A stretch of 64,000 nt of DNA from Yoonia sediminilitoris (GCF_003058085.1 NZ_QBUD01000003.1:124001-188000); one strand, 5' to 3'. Positions 35,317-44,534 are shown, counted from the stretch's first letter. The notes: generated from the sequence alone by a model not told the origin. Program-made: numbers and translations.

Positions 35317-35658
35317 GTCGTTACGGGGTGCTCGGCGTCATCTTAACTGACCACAGTTTAATGCGTAATGCTTAAGAAACGCTTTAGTCGTTTCCGATTC
35401 GGAAACGGAAAGACGACCCAACGCAAAAATGCGACTTCCGCCGTGCGAGTTTCTGCCCAAATGATCCCTTATTTGCGCCACTGCCAGAGATCTTGCGTGA
35501 TCAGGTGGCGCTATTCAACTTAAAGCCCAAGAAGTTAAATTTAAAATCAATACGCTAGGGGTTTTCGCACCTGATCTCCACAAATTCACAGCTTTTTGTT
35601 CATACCTCGTTAACTCTGTCCTTTTATCTCTGTTGAAGTAATAGGCGGAGCTGATGGG
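35317..35658. other. Intergenic region upstream of dprA
   Basis: This 342-base stretch has no convincing gene. It is richer in A and T than its flanks toward dprA. It holds a TTAA-N7-TTTA element at 35372-35386, one base off the CtrA-type pattern, and the palindrome at 35389-35407. It probably carries the dprA promoter. Confidence 0.5.
35389..35407. promoter_or_regulatory. Perfect palindrome CGTTTCCGA-T-TCGGAAACG
   Basis: A 9-bp inverted repeat with a single-base centre lies about 250 bases before dprA and 100 bases before the divergent hypothetical gene. Size and symmetry suit a repressor operator. A hairpin in RNA would have too small a loop, unless a few base pairs open. No matching regulator is known to me. 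Confidence 0.4.
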
Positions 35659-36792
35659 ATGGCCGGAACACAACAATCTTCCACTCACCCCCCACTCCTA
35701 CCCACCACGGAAGAGGATACGGTCAACCGGCTTCGTCTATTGCGTTCACGCCGCGTTGGTGTCGCGACATACCGTCGACTGATGGCCGAACATGGCAGCG
35801 CCGCAAACGCGCTCGGGGCGCTTCCCGAAGTTGCGAAATCTGCCGGGGTGCAAGGCTATCAATCCTGCCCGCACGCGGTTGTGATTGCAGAATTGAATGC
35901 AGGGCGCACGGCTGGTGCAAAACTTCTGGTAGAAGGCGGCACGGACTACCCAAGCGACCTTGCAGATATTCCCGACGCGCCCCCCCTGTTGTGGAGTTTG
36001 GGGCGAACCGATCTGTTGCGGCGGCCGCTGATCGCACTCGTGGGGGCGCGGAATGCGTCTTCGCTTGGCACACGTATGGCCAAACGGCTGGCCGAAGAGC
36101 TGACGGAGGAAGGGTTCGTCATCGTGTCCGGGCTTGCACGCGGGATTGATGCGGCAGCGCATCTTGGGGCGCTGGCTGGCGGGACCATCGCCGTGCAGGC
36201 CGGGGGGGTCGATGTCATCTATCCGGCTGAAAACGCGCAACTTGCTGAAAAAATAGCTGAAACCGGATTGCGACTTTCTGAAATGCCGATGGGCATGCAG
36301 CCACAGGCACGTCACTTTCCTGCGCGTAACAGAATCATTTCAGGCCTGTGCCGGGCCGTTGTGGTGGTGGAAGCCGCAGCGAAATCGGGCAGTCTGATCA
36401 CCGCGCGCAATGCATTGGATCAGGCCCGTGATGTCCTGGCTGTGCCGGGGCACCCTTTTGATGCGCGTGCGACTGGCTGCAACATGCTGATCCGTGACGG
36501 TGCAATCCTTGTGCGCAATGCGCGGGATGTTATTGAAGCAATTGCGCCCCTAGCCCCAACGGCGAAAGAACTGCCACTTGTGTCTCCTGAGAAGAGCTCT
36601 CCGAACCTTGCGCAAACCGCCAAATTGCACGACGTGATCTTGTCGCGTCTGGGCCCCGCCCCGGTTGCAGAGGACCAATTGATGCGTGATGTGGCAGCGC
36701 CTGCTTCAAAGATCACGTCTGTCCTTGTCGATCTTGAGCTCGAGGGCAAGATTGCCCGTCAGGCAGGGGGCCTGCTGTCGCGGGTTATATAG
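35659..36792 (+). CDS. dprA: DNA processing protein DprA
   Basis: 377 residues. An N-terminal helical part is followed by the Rossmann-like DprA domain with IALVGARNASSLGTRMA, IVSGLARGIDAAAH and RNRIISGL. A short winged-helix tail follows. It binds incoming single-stranded DNA in natural transformation and loads RecA. It is followed by topA, as often seen. Its expression may depend on the CtrA network in this family, but only partial sites are visible upstream. Confidence 0.93.
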   Translation: MAGTQQSSTHPPLLPTTEEDTVNRLRLLRSRRVGVATYRRLMAEHGSAANALGALPEVAKSAGVQGYQSCPHAVVIAELNAGRTAGAKLLVEGGTDYPSDLADIPDAPPLLWSLGRTDLLRRPLIALVGARNASSLGTRMAKRLAEELTEEGFVIVSGLARGIDAAAHLGALAGGTIAVQAGGVDVIYPAENAQLAEKIAETGLRLSEMPMGMQPQARHFPARNRIISGLCRAVVVVEAAAKSGSLITARNALDQARDVLAVPGHPFDARATGCNMLIRDGAILVRNARDVIEAIAPLAPTAKELPLVSPEKSSPNLAQTAKLHDVILSRLGPAPVAEDQLMRDVAAPASKITSVLVDLELEGKIARQAGGLLSRVI

Positions 36793-36831
36793 GTGCCAAT
36801 CGGGCGAAATCGGCAAAGAGTTTTCATTCCA

Positions 36832-36860
36832 TTGACATTCCGTCATTAGACGACACATCT
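36832..36860 (+). promoter_or_regulatory. Possible promoter of topA
   Basis: TTGACA at 36832-36837 is a perfect -35 hexamer. Seventeen bases on, ACATCT at 36855-36860 is a weak -10. It lies about 40 bases before the topA start. Evidence is motif only. Confidence 0.3.
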
Positions 36861-36900
36861 TGCGCGACCTAAACGAACGCGATGTTGAAAAAGGATTCCC

Positions 36901-39516
36901 ATGCCAGTTGTCGTCGTCGAATCGCCCGCAAAAGCTAAGAGAATCAATAGCTACCTTGGCAACGACTACACCGTTCTTGCGTCTTATGGGCATGTGCGGG
37001 ATCTGCCCGGCAAAGACGGATCTGTCCTGCCGGAAGAAGATTTCGACATGAAGTGGGAAATCGCGAGCGACAGTAAAAAGCATATCAAGGCCATTGTTGA
37101 CGCGCTCAAGAATGACAAGGAACTGATCCTTGCCACTGACCCCGACCGCGAAGGCGAAGCGATCAGTTGGCACCTGACCCAGGCGCTGTTGGCCAAGAAG
37201 GCAATCAACAAGGATACGCCCATCAGCCGCGTCGTTTTCAACGCGATCACCAAGACCGCCGTCACCGATGCAATGAAACACCCCCGCCAGGTCGATGAGC
37301 CATTGGTCGAAGCCTACCTGGCCCGCCGCGCGCTGGACTATCTTGTTGGCTTCAAACTTTCGCCTGTTTTGTGGCGCAAGCTGCCGGGTGCCAAGTCAGC
37401 CGGGCGCGTGCAATCGGTGTGTCTGCGCATAATCGTCGAACGCGAGATGGAGATCGAAGCCTTCCGCAGTCAGGAATACTGGACCGTCAAGGCGCTGCTG
37501 CAAACTCCGCGCGGTCAGACGTTCGAAGCCCGCCTGACCACGCTGGCCGGGAAAAAGCTTGAGAAATTCGACCTTGGAAACGAAACGCAGGCCGAAATGG
37601 CCGTGCAGGCGATCAATTCGCGCGACCTGGTTGTCAAATCGGTCGAGGCGAAACCAGCGACGCGCAACCCCTCCCCCCCCTTCATGACCTCCACCTTGCA
37701 GCAAGAGGCGAGCCGAAAATTCGGCATGGGCGCAAAACAAACCATGTCCGTTGCCCAGCGCTTGTATGAGGCCGGTCTGATCACCTACATGCGGACCGAT
37801 GGCATCGACATGGCGCCAGAGGCCGTTACCGGTGCCCGCGATGCGATCAAATCGAAATTCGGCGCAAAATATCTGCCCGAGAAGCCACGCGTTTACAAAA
37901 ACAAGGCCAAGAATGCGCAAGAGGCGCATGAATGTATCCGCCCTACCGAAATGTCTCTGGATACAGCCGCAGCCAAGATCGCAGATGCCGACCAGCGCAA
38001 GCTTTATGATCTGATCTACAAGCGCACCATGGCCAGCCAGATGGCGGCCGCCCGGCTGGAGCGGACGGTTGTCGACATCGCCAGTGCCGACGAACAGGTC
38101 GTGCTGCGTGCGAACGGACAGGTGATGGTGTTTGACGGCTTTATCGCCGTCTATGAAGAAGGCAAGGACGACAGCGTTGATGATGATGACAAGCGCCTGC
38201 CACAGCTAACCGAGGGCGAGCCTGCCAAGAAGGAATCGATCGACCCGGAACAGCATTTCACGCAGCCACCACCGCGCTATACCGAAGCCACATTGGTGAA
38301 GCGGATGGAAGAGTTGGGGATCGGTCGCCCGTCAACCTATGCATCGATCGTGACCACAATTCAGGACCGCGGTTATGTGGAAAAGGACAAGAATCGCCTG
38401 ATCCCGCAAGATAAAGGCCGTTTGGTGACGGCTTTCCTTGAAAACTATTTTCGCAAATATGTCGGCTATGACTTCACCGCCGATCTTGAGAACCAGCTGG
38501 ATGAAGTCAGTGCGGGCGACGCCGATTACAAAGAAGTCCTGAACCGTTTCTGGCGCGATTTTTCCGCCGCAATCGCCGAAACGGCCGATCTGCGCATCAC
38601 CGAAGTGCTGGAAAAAATCAATGAGGTGCTGGAGCCGCATCTGTTCCCGCCCAACGAAGATGGCAGCGACCCGCGCATCTGTACTGCCTGCGGCACCGGT
38701 CGTTTGTCGATGCGCACGGCGCGGTCCGGCGGGGCCTTTATTGGCTGTTCCAACTATCCCGAATGCCGTTATACCCGCCCCTTCGGCCCGCCAGATCCAG
38801 AGGCCGAGGCGTCTGCCATTCCGCCTGATGGCAAGCTGCTGGGCATTGATGACGGCGACGAGATTCGCATTTTCAAGGGGCGCTTTGGCCCCTACGCCCA
38901 GCGCGGTCCGGTCACCGAAGAGAACAAGAAGCCCCCGCGCCAGTCGATCCCTGCTGATTGGCAACCCGAAGAGGTGACGTTGGAAGAGGCGGTCAAGCTG
39001 TTGTCACTGCCCCGTGAAATTGGGCCCCACCCCGACGATGGCGTCATGATCTGGGCCAATATCGGGCGTTATGGCCCCTATCTGAAACATGCCGAAAGCA
39101 CGTCTCATAAGGGCGGCACCAACGCCAACCTTGAAAGCATAGACGAGGTTTGGACTGTTGGCATGAACCGCGCAGTGCAGCTGCTGGCCGAAAAGGTTGC
39201 GTCGCGTGGGGGGCGCGGCAAGGCGGCGGTTCCGATCCGCGAGTTGGGCGAACACCCCGAAGCGGGCGGGCCGGTCAATATCTACGACGGCAAATACGGC
39301 CCCTATGTGAAGTGGGAAAAGATTAACGCCACGATCCCCGACACGATCGAGCCTGCTGATCTGACCATGGCGCAGGCTGTCGATCTGATTGACGAACGTG
39401 CGGCCAAGTCGGGCAAGAAAAAACCCGCCGCCAAGAAGAAGGCCGCGCCCAAGAAAAAGCCTGCGGCCAAGAAAAAACCTGCGGCGAAAAAAACGGCACC
39501 AGCCAAAAAGAGCTGA
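36901..39516 (+). CDS. topA: DNA topoisomerase I
   Basis: 871 residues. The Toprim domain starts VVVESPAKAKRI and has DPDREGEAI. The catalytic tyrosine is Tyr296 in GLITYMRTDG. One four-cysteine zinc finger (CTACGTG to CSNYPEC) lies near residue 600, followed by two topoisomerase-type C-terminal repeats (FKGRFGPYAQRG and YDGKYGPYVKW). The last 35 residues are Lys/Ala/Pro-rich and probably bind DNA. It relaxes negative supercoils. GAAAAAGGA precedes the ATG. Confidence 0.96.
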   Translation: MPVVVVESPAKAKRINSYLGNDYTVLASYGHVRDLPGKDGSVLPEEDFDMKWEIASDSKKHIKAIVDALKNDKELILATDPDREGEAISWHLTQALLAKKAINKDTPISRVVFNAITKTAVTDAMKHPRQVDEPLVEAYLARRALDYLVGFKLSPVLWRKLPGAKSAGRVQSVCLRIIVEREMEIEAFRSQEYWTVKALLQTPRGQTFEARLTTLAGKKLEKFDLGNETQAEMAVQAINSRDLVVKSVEAKPATRNPSPPFMTSTLQQEASRKFGMGAKQTMSVAQRLYEAGLITYMRTDGIDMAPEAVTGARDAIKSKFGAKYLPEKPRVYKNKAKNAQEAHECIRPTEMSLDTAAAKIADADQRKLYDLIYKRTMASQMAAARLERTVVDIASADEQVVLRANGQVMVFDGFIAVYEEGKDDSVDDDDKRLPQLTEGEPAKKESIDPEQHFTQPPPRYTEATLVKRMEELGIGRPSTYASIVTTIQDRGYVEKDKNRLIPQDKGRLVTAFLENYFRKYVGYDFTADLENQLDEVSAGDADYKEVLNRFWRDFSAAIAETADLRITEVLEKINEVLEPHLFPPNEDGSDPRICTACGTGRLSMRTARSGGAFIGCSNYPECRYTRPFGPPDPEAEASAIPPDGKLLGIDDGDEIRIFKGRFGPYAQRGPVTEENKKPPRQSIPADWQPEEVTLEEAVKLLSLPREIGPHPDDGVMIWANIGRYGPYLKHAESTSHKGGTNANLESIDEVWTVGMNRAVQLLAEKVASRGGRGKAAVPIRELGEHPEAGGPVNIYDGKYGPYVKWEKINATIPDTIEPADLTMAQAVDLIDERAAKSGKKKPAAKKKAAPKKKPAAKKKPAAKKTAPAKKS

Positions 39517-39522
39517 GCGCAG

Positions 39523-39545
39523 GGCCCCGGGGCAACTCCGGGGCC
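39523..39545 (+). terminator. GC-rich hairpin after topA
   Basis: GGCCCCGG and CCGGGGCC form an 8-bp perfect stem around GGCAACT, seven bases after the topA stop. No T run follows, so termination may be weak or need a factor. Confidence 0.5.
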
Positions 39546-39625
39546 ATTGCTGCACTGCCGCATTTCATTGACTCTCTGATGTGCAATCGGCATGACTGCG
39601 CCACCGAACTTGGGAGTAGGCGTGT

Positions 39626-40321
39626 ATGAAAAAGATTTATCCAAATGCAAAAGAGGCGCTGGATGGCCTGCTGTTTGACGGCATGTTCATCGCGGCCGGT
39701 GGCTTTGGCCTGTGCGGCATTCCGGAATTGCTGCTGGACGCCATCAAGGACGCGGGCACAAAGGATCTTACCTTTGCCTCCAATAATGCGGGCGTTGATG
39801 ACTTTGGCATCGGCATCCTGTTGCAAACCAAGCAAGTCAAAAAGATGATCAGCTCTTACGTGGGCGAAAACGCGGAATTCATGCGCCAGTATCTGTCGGG
39901 TGAACTTGAGCTTGAATTCAACCCCCAAGGCACTTTGGCCGAGCGGATGCGCGCGGGCGGCTGCGGCATCCCCGGTTTCTATACGAAGACCGGCGTTGGC
40001 ACCGTGATTGCCGAGGGCAAGGAGCACAAGGATTTCAACGGCGAGACTTATATCATGGAGGAAGGCATTTTTGCCGACCTCGCCATCGTCAAGGCATGGA
40101 AAGCGGATGAAACCGGCAACCTTGTGTTCCGCAAGACTGCCCGCAACTTCAACCCGCCGGCTGCCATGTGTGGCAAGGTTTGCGTCGTTGAGGTCGAGGA
40201 AATCGTGCCGACAGGCAGCCTTGACCCCGACCATATCCACCTGCCCGGTATTTATGTGCATCGCCTCATTCAGGGTGATCATGAAAAGCGGATCGAACAA
40301 CGCACCGTGAGGAAAGCATAA
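39626..40321 (+). CDS. scoA: 3-oxoacid CoA-transferase subunit A
   Basis: 231 residues. The family signature [15 protein letters not shown] lies near residue 30, and [15 protein letters not shown] is typical of the alpha subunit. With subunit B it moves CoA from succinyl-CoA to acetoacetate or a related 3-oxoacid. The stop and the next ATG overlap (TAATG). It fits ketone-body or polyhydroxybutyrate use. 3-oxoadipate as substrate cannot be excluded. Confidence 0.92.
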   Translation: MKKIYPNAKEALDGLLFDGMFIAAGGFGLCGIPELLLDAIKDAGTKDLTFASNNAGVDDFGIGILLQTKQVKKMISSYVGENAEFMRQYLSGELELEFNPQGTLAERMRAGGCGIPGFYTKTGVGTVIAEGKEHKDFNGETYIMEEGIFADLAIVKAWKADETGNLVFRKTARNFNPPAAMCGKVCVVEVEEIVPTGSLDPDHIHLPGIYVHRLIQGDHEKRIEQRTVRKA

Positions 40322-40944
40322 TGTGGGATCGTAATCAGATGGCCGCCCGTGCGGCACAAGAGCTTCAGGACGGCTGGTACGTGAATCTTGGAATCGGGAT
40401 TCCGACACTTGTTTCCAACTACATCCCCGATGGCATCGAAGTGACCCTGCAATCGGAAAACGGCATGCTGGGGATGGGGCCCTTCCCGGTCGAGGGTGAA
40501 GAAGACGCTGACCTGATTAACGCAGGCAAGCAGACCATCACCGAACTGCCGCAAACCGCCTATTTCGATAGTGCGCAAAGTTTTGGCATGATCCGTGGGG
40601 GCAAGATCGCGATGGCTATTCTTGGCGCTATGGAAGTGGCCGAAAACGGCGATCTGGCGAACTGGATGATTCCGGGCAAGCTGGTCAAGGGCATGGGGGG
40701 TGCCATGGACCTTGTGGCTGGTGTGGGCCGCGTTGTGGTGGTCATGGACCACACCAACAAGCACGGCGACAGCAAGGTGCTGAAGGCATGTACCCTGCCG
40801 CTGACCGGCAAGGGCGTTGTTGATCGCATCATCACCAACCTTGGTGTGCTGGATGTCGTCGATGGCGGATTGAAGATCGTCGAAACTGCCGAGGGCGTCT
40901 CAGAAGAAGAGCTGCGCGCCGCGACCGACGCAACGATCGTCTAG
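40321..40944 (+). CDS. scoB: 3-oxoacid CoA-transferase subunit B
   Basis: 207 residues. The catalytic glutamate motif is visible in [12 protein letters not shown], with GLGIPTLV-type residues ([13 protein letters not shown]) upstream. The glutamate carries CoA as a thioester. The gene is translationally coupled to subunit A. Its TAG stop lies in a CTAG shared with the opposing lytic transglycosylase gene. Confidence 0.93.
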   Translation: MWDRNQMAARAAQELQDGWYVNLGIGIPTLVSNYIPDGIEVTLQSENGMLGMGPFPVEGEEDADLINAGKQTITELPQTAYFDSAQSFGMIRGGKIAMAILGAMEVAENGDLANWMIPGKLVKGMGGAMDLVAGVGRVVVVMDHTNKHGDSKVLKACTLPLTGKGVVDRIITNLGVLDVVDGGLKIVETAEGVSEEELRAATDATIV

Positions 40945-41783
40945 GAACCGTTGACGTTAAAGACACACGCGTCCGTAATCAGTTCCGGAGGGGTCACGCA
41001 AAGCCCCTTCGCGACGTGCCAGGCGGCCAGAACCTTGGGCACATAGGCGCGTGTCTCTGCAAACGGCGGGATGCCATTGTGCTTGCGCACATTGCCCTCG
41101 CCTGCGTTATATCCGGCCAGTGCCATCAGCACATCACCGTCAAAATGATTTAGCAGCCAGTCAAGATAGGTCACGCCGCCCCTGATATTCTGCGTTGCAT
41201 CCATGCTGTCAGTGACGCCAAAGCGCGCTGCGGTGCCGGGCATAAGCTGCATCAGCCCCTGAGCGCCTGCGCTGCTGGTCGCATCGGCACGCCCCGCGCT
41301 TTCAACAGCAATCACCGCAAGAACAAGGACAGGCGATACGTCAGTGCCGACAGTGTGGCGCAAGATCTCGCGCCCATGTTGGGCGGCGATGTCCTGTAGG
41401 CCCTGCAAACGGGGCGCTGCAACCCCTTCTCCCGTCGGGGGGTTGGAGACCCGCAACAGCGCCTGCGTTACGCGGCCTGCGGGGGCACCGACAAGCGTTG
41501 GCGACACATTACCCCAGAACCACTCCATACCTGCCGCAATCGGCGCGGTGGTGCCGCCTGCCGCTGGCAGTTGCGCCTCTTCAGGTTCGTCCGAATAGAC
41601 GGGGCCAATGCGGCGCGGGGCTGTGGGATCGATCTGTACCGTGACACGCTTTGCCGTGCCGGGCGTCGGCACACCTATACGGCGAAACGTGAATTCGGGT
41701 TGCAAACGTTCGACTTCTGACAGGACCGGAGTCGCAACGCCTGCAATCGTGGCGAAAACCAAAGCCAAGGTTTTACAATTCAT
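40941..41783 (-). CDS. Lytic transglycosylase domain protein
   Basis: 280 residues. A signal peptide (about residues 1-21) is followed by a linker and an SLT domain. The catalytic glutamate is in [33 protein letters not shown], split here only by position, and GYNAGEGNV follows. It cuts peptidoglycan in the periplasm. It lies next to the tad locus, divergent from the pilins, so a role in opening the wall for pilus assembly is possible. The ATG at 41783 fits the signal peptide, and the longer frame to 42023 does not. Confidence 0.88.
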   Translation of the reverse strand: MNCKTLALVFATIAGVATPVLSEVERLQPEFTFRRIGVPTPGTAKRVTVQIDPTAPRRIGPVYSDEPEEAQLPAAGGTTAPIAAGMEWFWGNVSPTLVGAPAGRVTQALLRVSNPPTGEGVAAPRLQGLQDIAAQHGREILRHTVGTDVSPVLVLAVIAVESAGRADATSSAGAQGLMQLMPGTAARFGVTDSMDATQNIRGGVTYLDWLLNHFDGDVLMALAGYNAGEGNVRKHNGIPPFAETRAYVPKVLAAWHVAKGLCVTPPELITDACVFNVNGS

Positions 41784-42137
41784 TAGACACTGCCTGTTAG
41801 TGTTCTTGTTGAGTCGAACATGGCATAAGTTCGTCGAAATGCCATTCTCACAGGGACAATTGGTTAATTTAGGCCGCATTGCGGACTTTTTCGCAACGCC
41901 AGTCATGAGTGAAGTAAGAAATGCAAAAAATATTGCATATAAAAAACAATCACTTGCAATAATTCTCGCCAAAATTGCGTGAGTGACAAAAAAAGCGCCA
42001 AACGCGTCAAACTCCCGCCCCATTCCGGAGGCTATATATATTCATCCAAGACGGGGAGTGAGCCAGACGCGAGACGGCAAGCAAGATCCGGCGAGGTAAA
42101 CTTGAACCCTAGCGACACCCTGAGGAGGGACCACACA

Positions 42138-42326
42138 ATGCTTAACTTTCTGAAAACATTCCGCAACGACGAAGACGGCGCCGTAACAGTTGACTTCGTT
42201 GTTCTGACAGCTGCAATCGTTGTTCTGGGCCTGGCCATCGGCGCAGCTCTGACACGCGGTGCAACTGATCTGGCTGGCGACATCGAAGCCAACCTGACAA
42301 ACACAACTATCCCAGCCGGCAACTAA
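42138..42326 (+). CDS. flp1: Flp family type IVb pilin, copy 1
   Basis: 62 residues. A 14-residue basic leader (LNFLKTFRNDEDG) is followed by the hydrophobic mature start AVTVDFVVLTAAIVVLGLA. Prepilin peptidase should cut after Gly14. The usual Glu5-Tyr6 of Flp pilins is Asp5-Phe6 here. GAGGAGG lies upstream. The C-terminus RGATDLAGDIEANL and the ending TTIPAGN are shared with copy 2. A strong terminator follows, so it is probably made as its own transcript in large amounts. Confidence 0.9.
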   Translation: MLNFLKTFRNDEDGAVTVDFVVLTAAIVVLGLAIGAALTRGATDLAGDIEANLTNTTIPAGN

Positions 42327-42348
42327 GTTCTGCTGACTTGCTGATATG

Positions 42349-42378
42349 GACCGCGCCACGAAAGCGGCGCGGTCTTTT
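42349..42378 (+). terminator. Intrinsic terminator after flp1
   Basis: GACCGCGCC and GGCGCGGTC form a 9-bp perfect stem with an ACGAAAGC loop, followed by TTTT. Confidence 0.85.
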
Positions 42379-42528
42379 CTGTCAGGTAAGCCGCAGGTGC
42401 GATGAAGCGTCAATTTTTCATTTAATCTGCAAGGCTTTGACTTTTGGGATGATTTGCGGCTCCGGCCTAATTAGAGTCAGACTTAGTGGGATTCGCATCT
42501 GCGATGGTTCTGATCAAAGGGGTTACAA

Positions 42529-42717
42529 ATGATTACATTGATGAAAAAGTTCTTTGAGAGCGAAGAGGGTGCGGTCACTGTTGACTTCGTCGTTTTGACA
42601 GCAGCAATGGTTGTTCTTGGCTTGTTGATTGCCGGGGCACTGTCACGTGGTGCAACGGACCTTGCTGGCGACATCGAAGCCAACCTGACAGCGACGACTA
42701 TCCCGGCGGGCAGATAA
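42529..42717 (+). CDS. flp2: Flp family type IVb pilin, copy 2
   Basis: 62 residues, very similar to copy 1 over the mature part (GAVTVDFVVLTAA, then RGATDLAGDIEANLT and TTIPAG). The leader differs (MITLMKKFFESEEG). The cleavage Gly14, Asp5 and Phe6 are kept. A degenerate copy of the flp1 terminator follows at 42740-42757. It is a recent tandem duplicate of flp1. Confidence 0.9.
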   Translation: MITLMKKFFESEEGAVTVDFVVLTAAMVVLGLLIAGALSRGATDLAGDIEANLTATTIPAGR

Positions 42718-42739
42718 CACGCGCCGTCAAATAAACATC

Positions 42740-42757
42740 GCGCCTCGAAAGCGGCGC
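42740..42757 (+). other. Degenerate copy of the flp1 terminator
   Basis: GCGCC-TCGAAAGC-GGCGC keeps the inner stem and the CGAAAGC loop of the flp1 terminator. The outer stem pairs and the T run are lost. It is probably a remnant of the pilin gene duplication and a weak terminator at best. Confidence 0.55.
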
Positions 42758-42811
42758 AGCTCTGTTAACCTTAAGTTTTTTTCTTTTGGAAACAAACTGT
42801 TCCGGTAGAAA

Positions 42812-42826
42812 TTAAGGTCTCGTTAA
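42812..42826. promoter_or_regulatory. CtrA-type site TTAA-N7-TTAA upstream of flp3
   Basis: TTAAGGTCTCGTTAA matches the full TTAA-N7-TTAA consensus of the alphaproteobacterial cell-cycle regulator CtrA. It lies 69 bases before the flp3 start. CtrA controls pili and competence in several relatives. The site could also arise by chance in AT-rich spacer DNA. Confidence 0.5.
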
Positions 42827-42894
42827 TTGGTCTGATTTTAGACTGAACGCGGTGGGGATGACATGTACCGCAAGGACGATCAAAGGAAGACAAG

Positions 42895-43083
42895 ATGATC
42901 ACACTATTGAAAAAATTTCGTGGGGACGAAAACGGCGCAGTCACAGTCGACTTTGTTGTTTTGACCGCGGCAATCGTGGTCCTTGGTCTGGCCGTTGGTC
43001 AGTCTATCTCTGCAGGTGCGGTTGAGCTTGCTGACAAGCAAGAACAATCGCTCACTGATCGGCCATTGGGCACAGACTGGTAA
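42895..43083 (+). CDS. flp3: Flp family type IVb pilin, copy 3 (divergent)
   Basis: 62 residues. The leader MITLLKKFRGDENG and the mature start AVTVDFVVLTAAIVVLGLA are those of the other two copies. The C-terminal half is different: it lacks the DLAGDIEANLT and TTIPAG parts and ends in RPLGTDW. It may be a minor pilin or have a different surface. AAAGGAAGA precedes the ATG. Confidence 0.88.
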   Translation: MITLLKKFRGDENGAVTVDFVVLTAAIVVLGLAVGQSISAGAVELADKQEQSLTDRPLGTDW

Positions 43084-43382
43084 TTACGGGCGAACTATCC
43101 GGCGTCTAAATCGGCATCCGTCGATAAGGCGCCGTTCTGCAGTCTGAAGTCCAGGGTGCCCTGTTTGCACATCAATTCCATTGCGCGCTGCATTTAGATT
43201 TGCGGTTTAGCGGTGTCATATTCCATTTTGTTAACCAGAAATTTGCTCCAGCCACAGTATCACCTTATTACGGTCCAAGTCTTGAGCAGATTGGGCTCAT
43301 GAGATATAAACTCAGTTTCGGTTTGCGGTTCCCGATACGGCCATTAAGTCAGGTCGCAAGACAACATAACAAAGGTTGAGAC
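43084..43382. other. Intergenic region between flp3 and cpaB
   Basis: About 300 bases without a recognisable gene or clear terminator. It holds a TTAAC half-site near 43230 and should carry the cpaB promoter. Confidence 0.4.
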
Positions 43383-44231
43383 ATGCGCGCAGTTTTTGGA
43401 TTAGTCCTGTTGATCGGAATGGGTTTGGCAGGATTTGCTGTCTATCTGGCAAACAACTACTTTGCCGAACAGGAAGCGAAATTGCGGCAGGTCGCGCAAC
43501 GTGCCGCTTCCGCCGTACAGACAGTGGACATCTACGCTCCGAAGCGGGATATGACTTATGGTGAACTGATCACGCCTGATGATATACATATTATCAAATA
43601 TGCTGCCGATTTCCTGCCAGAGGGCGTGTTCCGAACTGAAGAAGAACTTTTCCCGCTCGGCACGAGTACCCCGCGGGTTGTGCGGCGCCCGATGGAAACC
43701 AATGAACCTATCCTTGCCGTCAAAGTCACAGAAGCTGGCGCGCCACGCGGGATCACTGCCCTGCTGAAGCCGGGGATGGCGGCCTTCCCTTTGTCCGACA
43801 ATATGACAGAAGCCTTTGCTGGTGAGCTCCGTGTTTCTGATCGTATCGACCTCTACTGGGTAGGAAGCGTGGGACGCGGCCCCGAGATATCGCGCCTTGT
43901 GAAAGAAAGGCTCGAGATTATCGCAATGGATGAACCAGATAACCGGGGACGAGGCGGCGGTGGGGGCGTGGTGCTTGAAGTGACCCAGCAGGACTTCGCG
44001 GATTTGCAGGTCCTGCGCAGTTCAGGTCGCCTGACATTAACACCTGTGGCCACCAGCGACATCTCGACTGTTCGTGAGGCGCCAGTTGATACAAACCTAA
44101 CAACGATTCTCGGCATCAAAGAACCAGAGCGGGTTGTCGAGGAAGTCCGCGAGCCGGAACCAGAAGAGTGCTTTATTATTCGTCAAAAGGGAACCGAACG
44201 GGAAAGAGTCGTCATTCCCTGCTCCGAATAA
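43383..44231 (+). CDS. cpaB: Flp pilus assembly protein CpaB/RcpC
   Basis: 282 residues. One N-terminal membrane helix (about 4-26) anchors a periplasmic protein with an SAF-like domain (about 45-110, YGELITPDDIHIIKY) and the RcpC-type region that follows. In tad systems it works with the secretin CpaC in the periplasm and outer membrane. It is followed by a clear terminator, so it is a separate transcript from cpaC on. Confidence 0.9.
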   Translation: MRAVFGLVLLIGMGLAGFAVYLANNYFAEQEAKLRQVAQRAASAVQTVDIYAPKRDMTYGELITPDDIHIIKYAADFLPEGVFRTEEELFPLGTSTPRVVRRPMETNEPILAVKVTEAGAPRGITALLKPGMAAFPLSDNMTEAFAGELRVSDRIDLYWVGSVGRGPEISRLVKERLEIIAMDEPDNRGRGGGGGVVLEVTQQDFADLQVLRSSGRLTLTPVATSDISTVREAPVDTNLTTILGIKEPERVVEEVREPEPEECFIIRQKGTERERVVIPCSE

Positions 44232-44534
44232 CAGGGCTCATTCTACCTCCGAGTGATCAACCCATTAGCCACATGGGCATGCATCATCCAACTGGGCACA
44301 GATGCTCGTCTATGACAATGCCGATACAAGACATGGTAACAAGTAAGGGCGTCGACATAAGGTGGACGCCCTTTTCGATTGTCTTGGATTTTATAAGTGT
44401 TGCGCGTTATCCACATTCGGTTTGGCCCTTAACGTATTGATTATTGCAATAAATGGTTAAGTCGCCCATGCTTCAAAAAATCATGGGCAGTTAAGACCCA
44501 AATAACGAGGCGTGATCGGAGAGGCAGGTCACTT
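44232..44534. other. Intergenic region between cpaB and cpaC
   Basis: 303 bases with no gene. It contains the cpaB terminator at 44346-44375 and then AT-rich DNA with several TTAA half-sites (near 44431, 44457 and 44490), likely the promoter area for cpaC and the downstream tad genes. Confidence 0.5.
44346..44375 (+). terminator. Intrinsic terminator after cpaB
   Basis: AGGGCGTC and GACGCCCT pair perfectly around GACATAAGGTG and are followed by TTT. Confidence 0.8.

Noticed and set aside
39523..39545. Classical rho-independent terminator after topA
   Set aside because: The stem is strong but no T run follows, so it is listed only as a hairpin with moderate confidence.
39323..40408. 361-residue open frame on the minus strand
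   Set aside because: It spans the ends of topA and most of scoA on the other strand and crosses the intergenic gap. It has no protein-like features.
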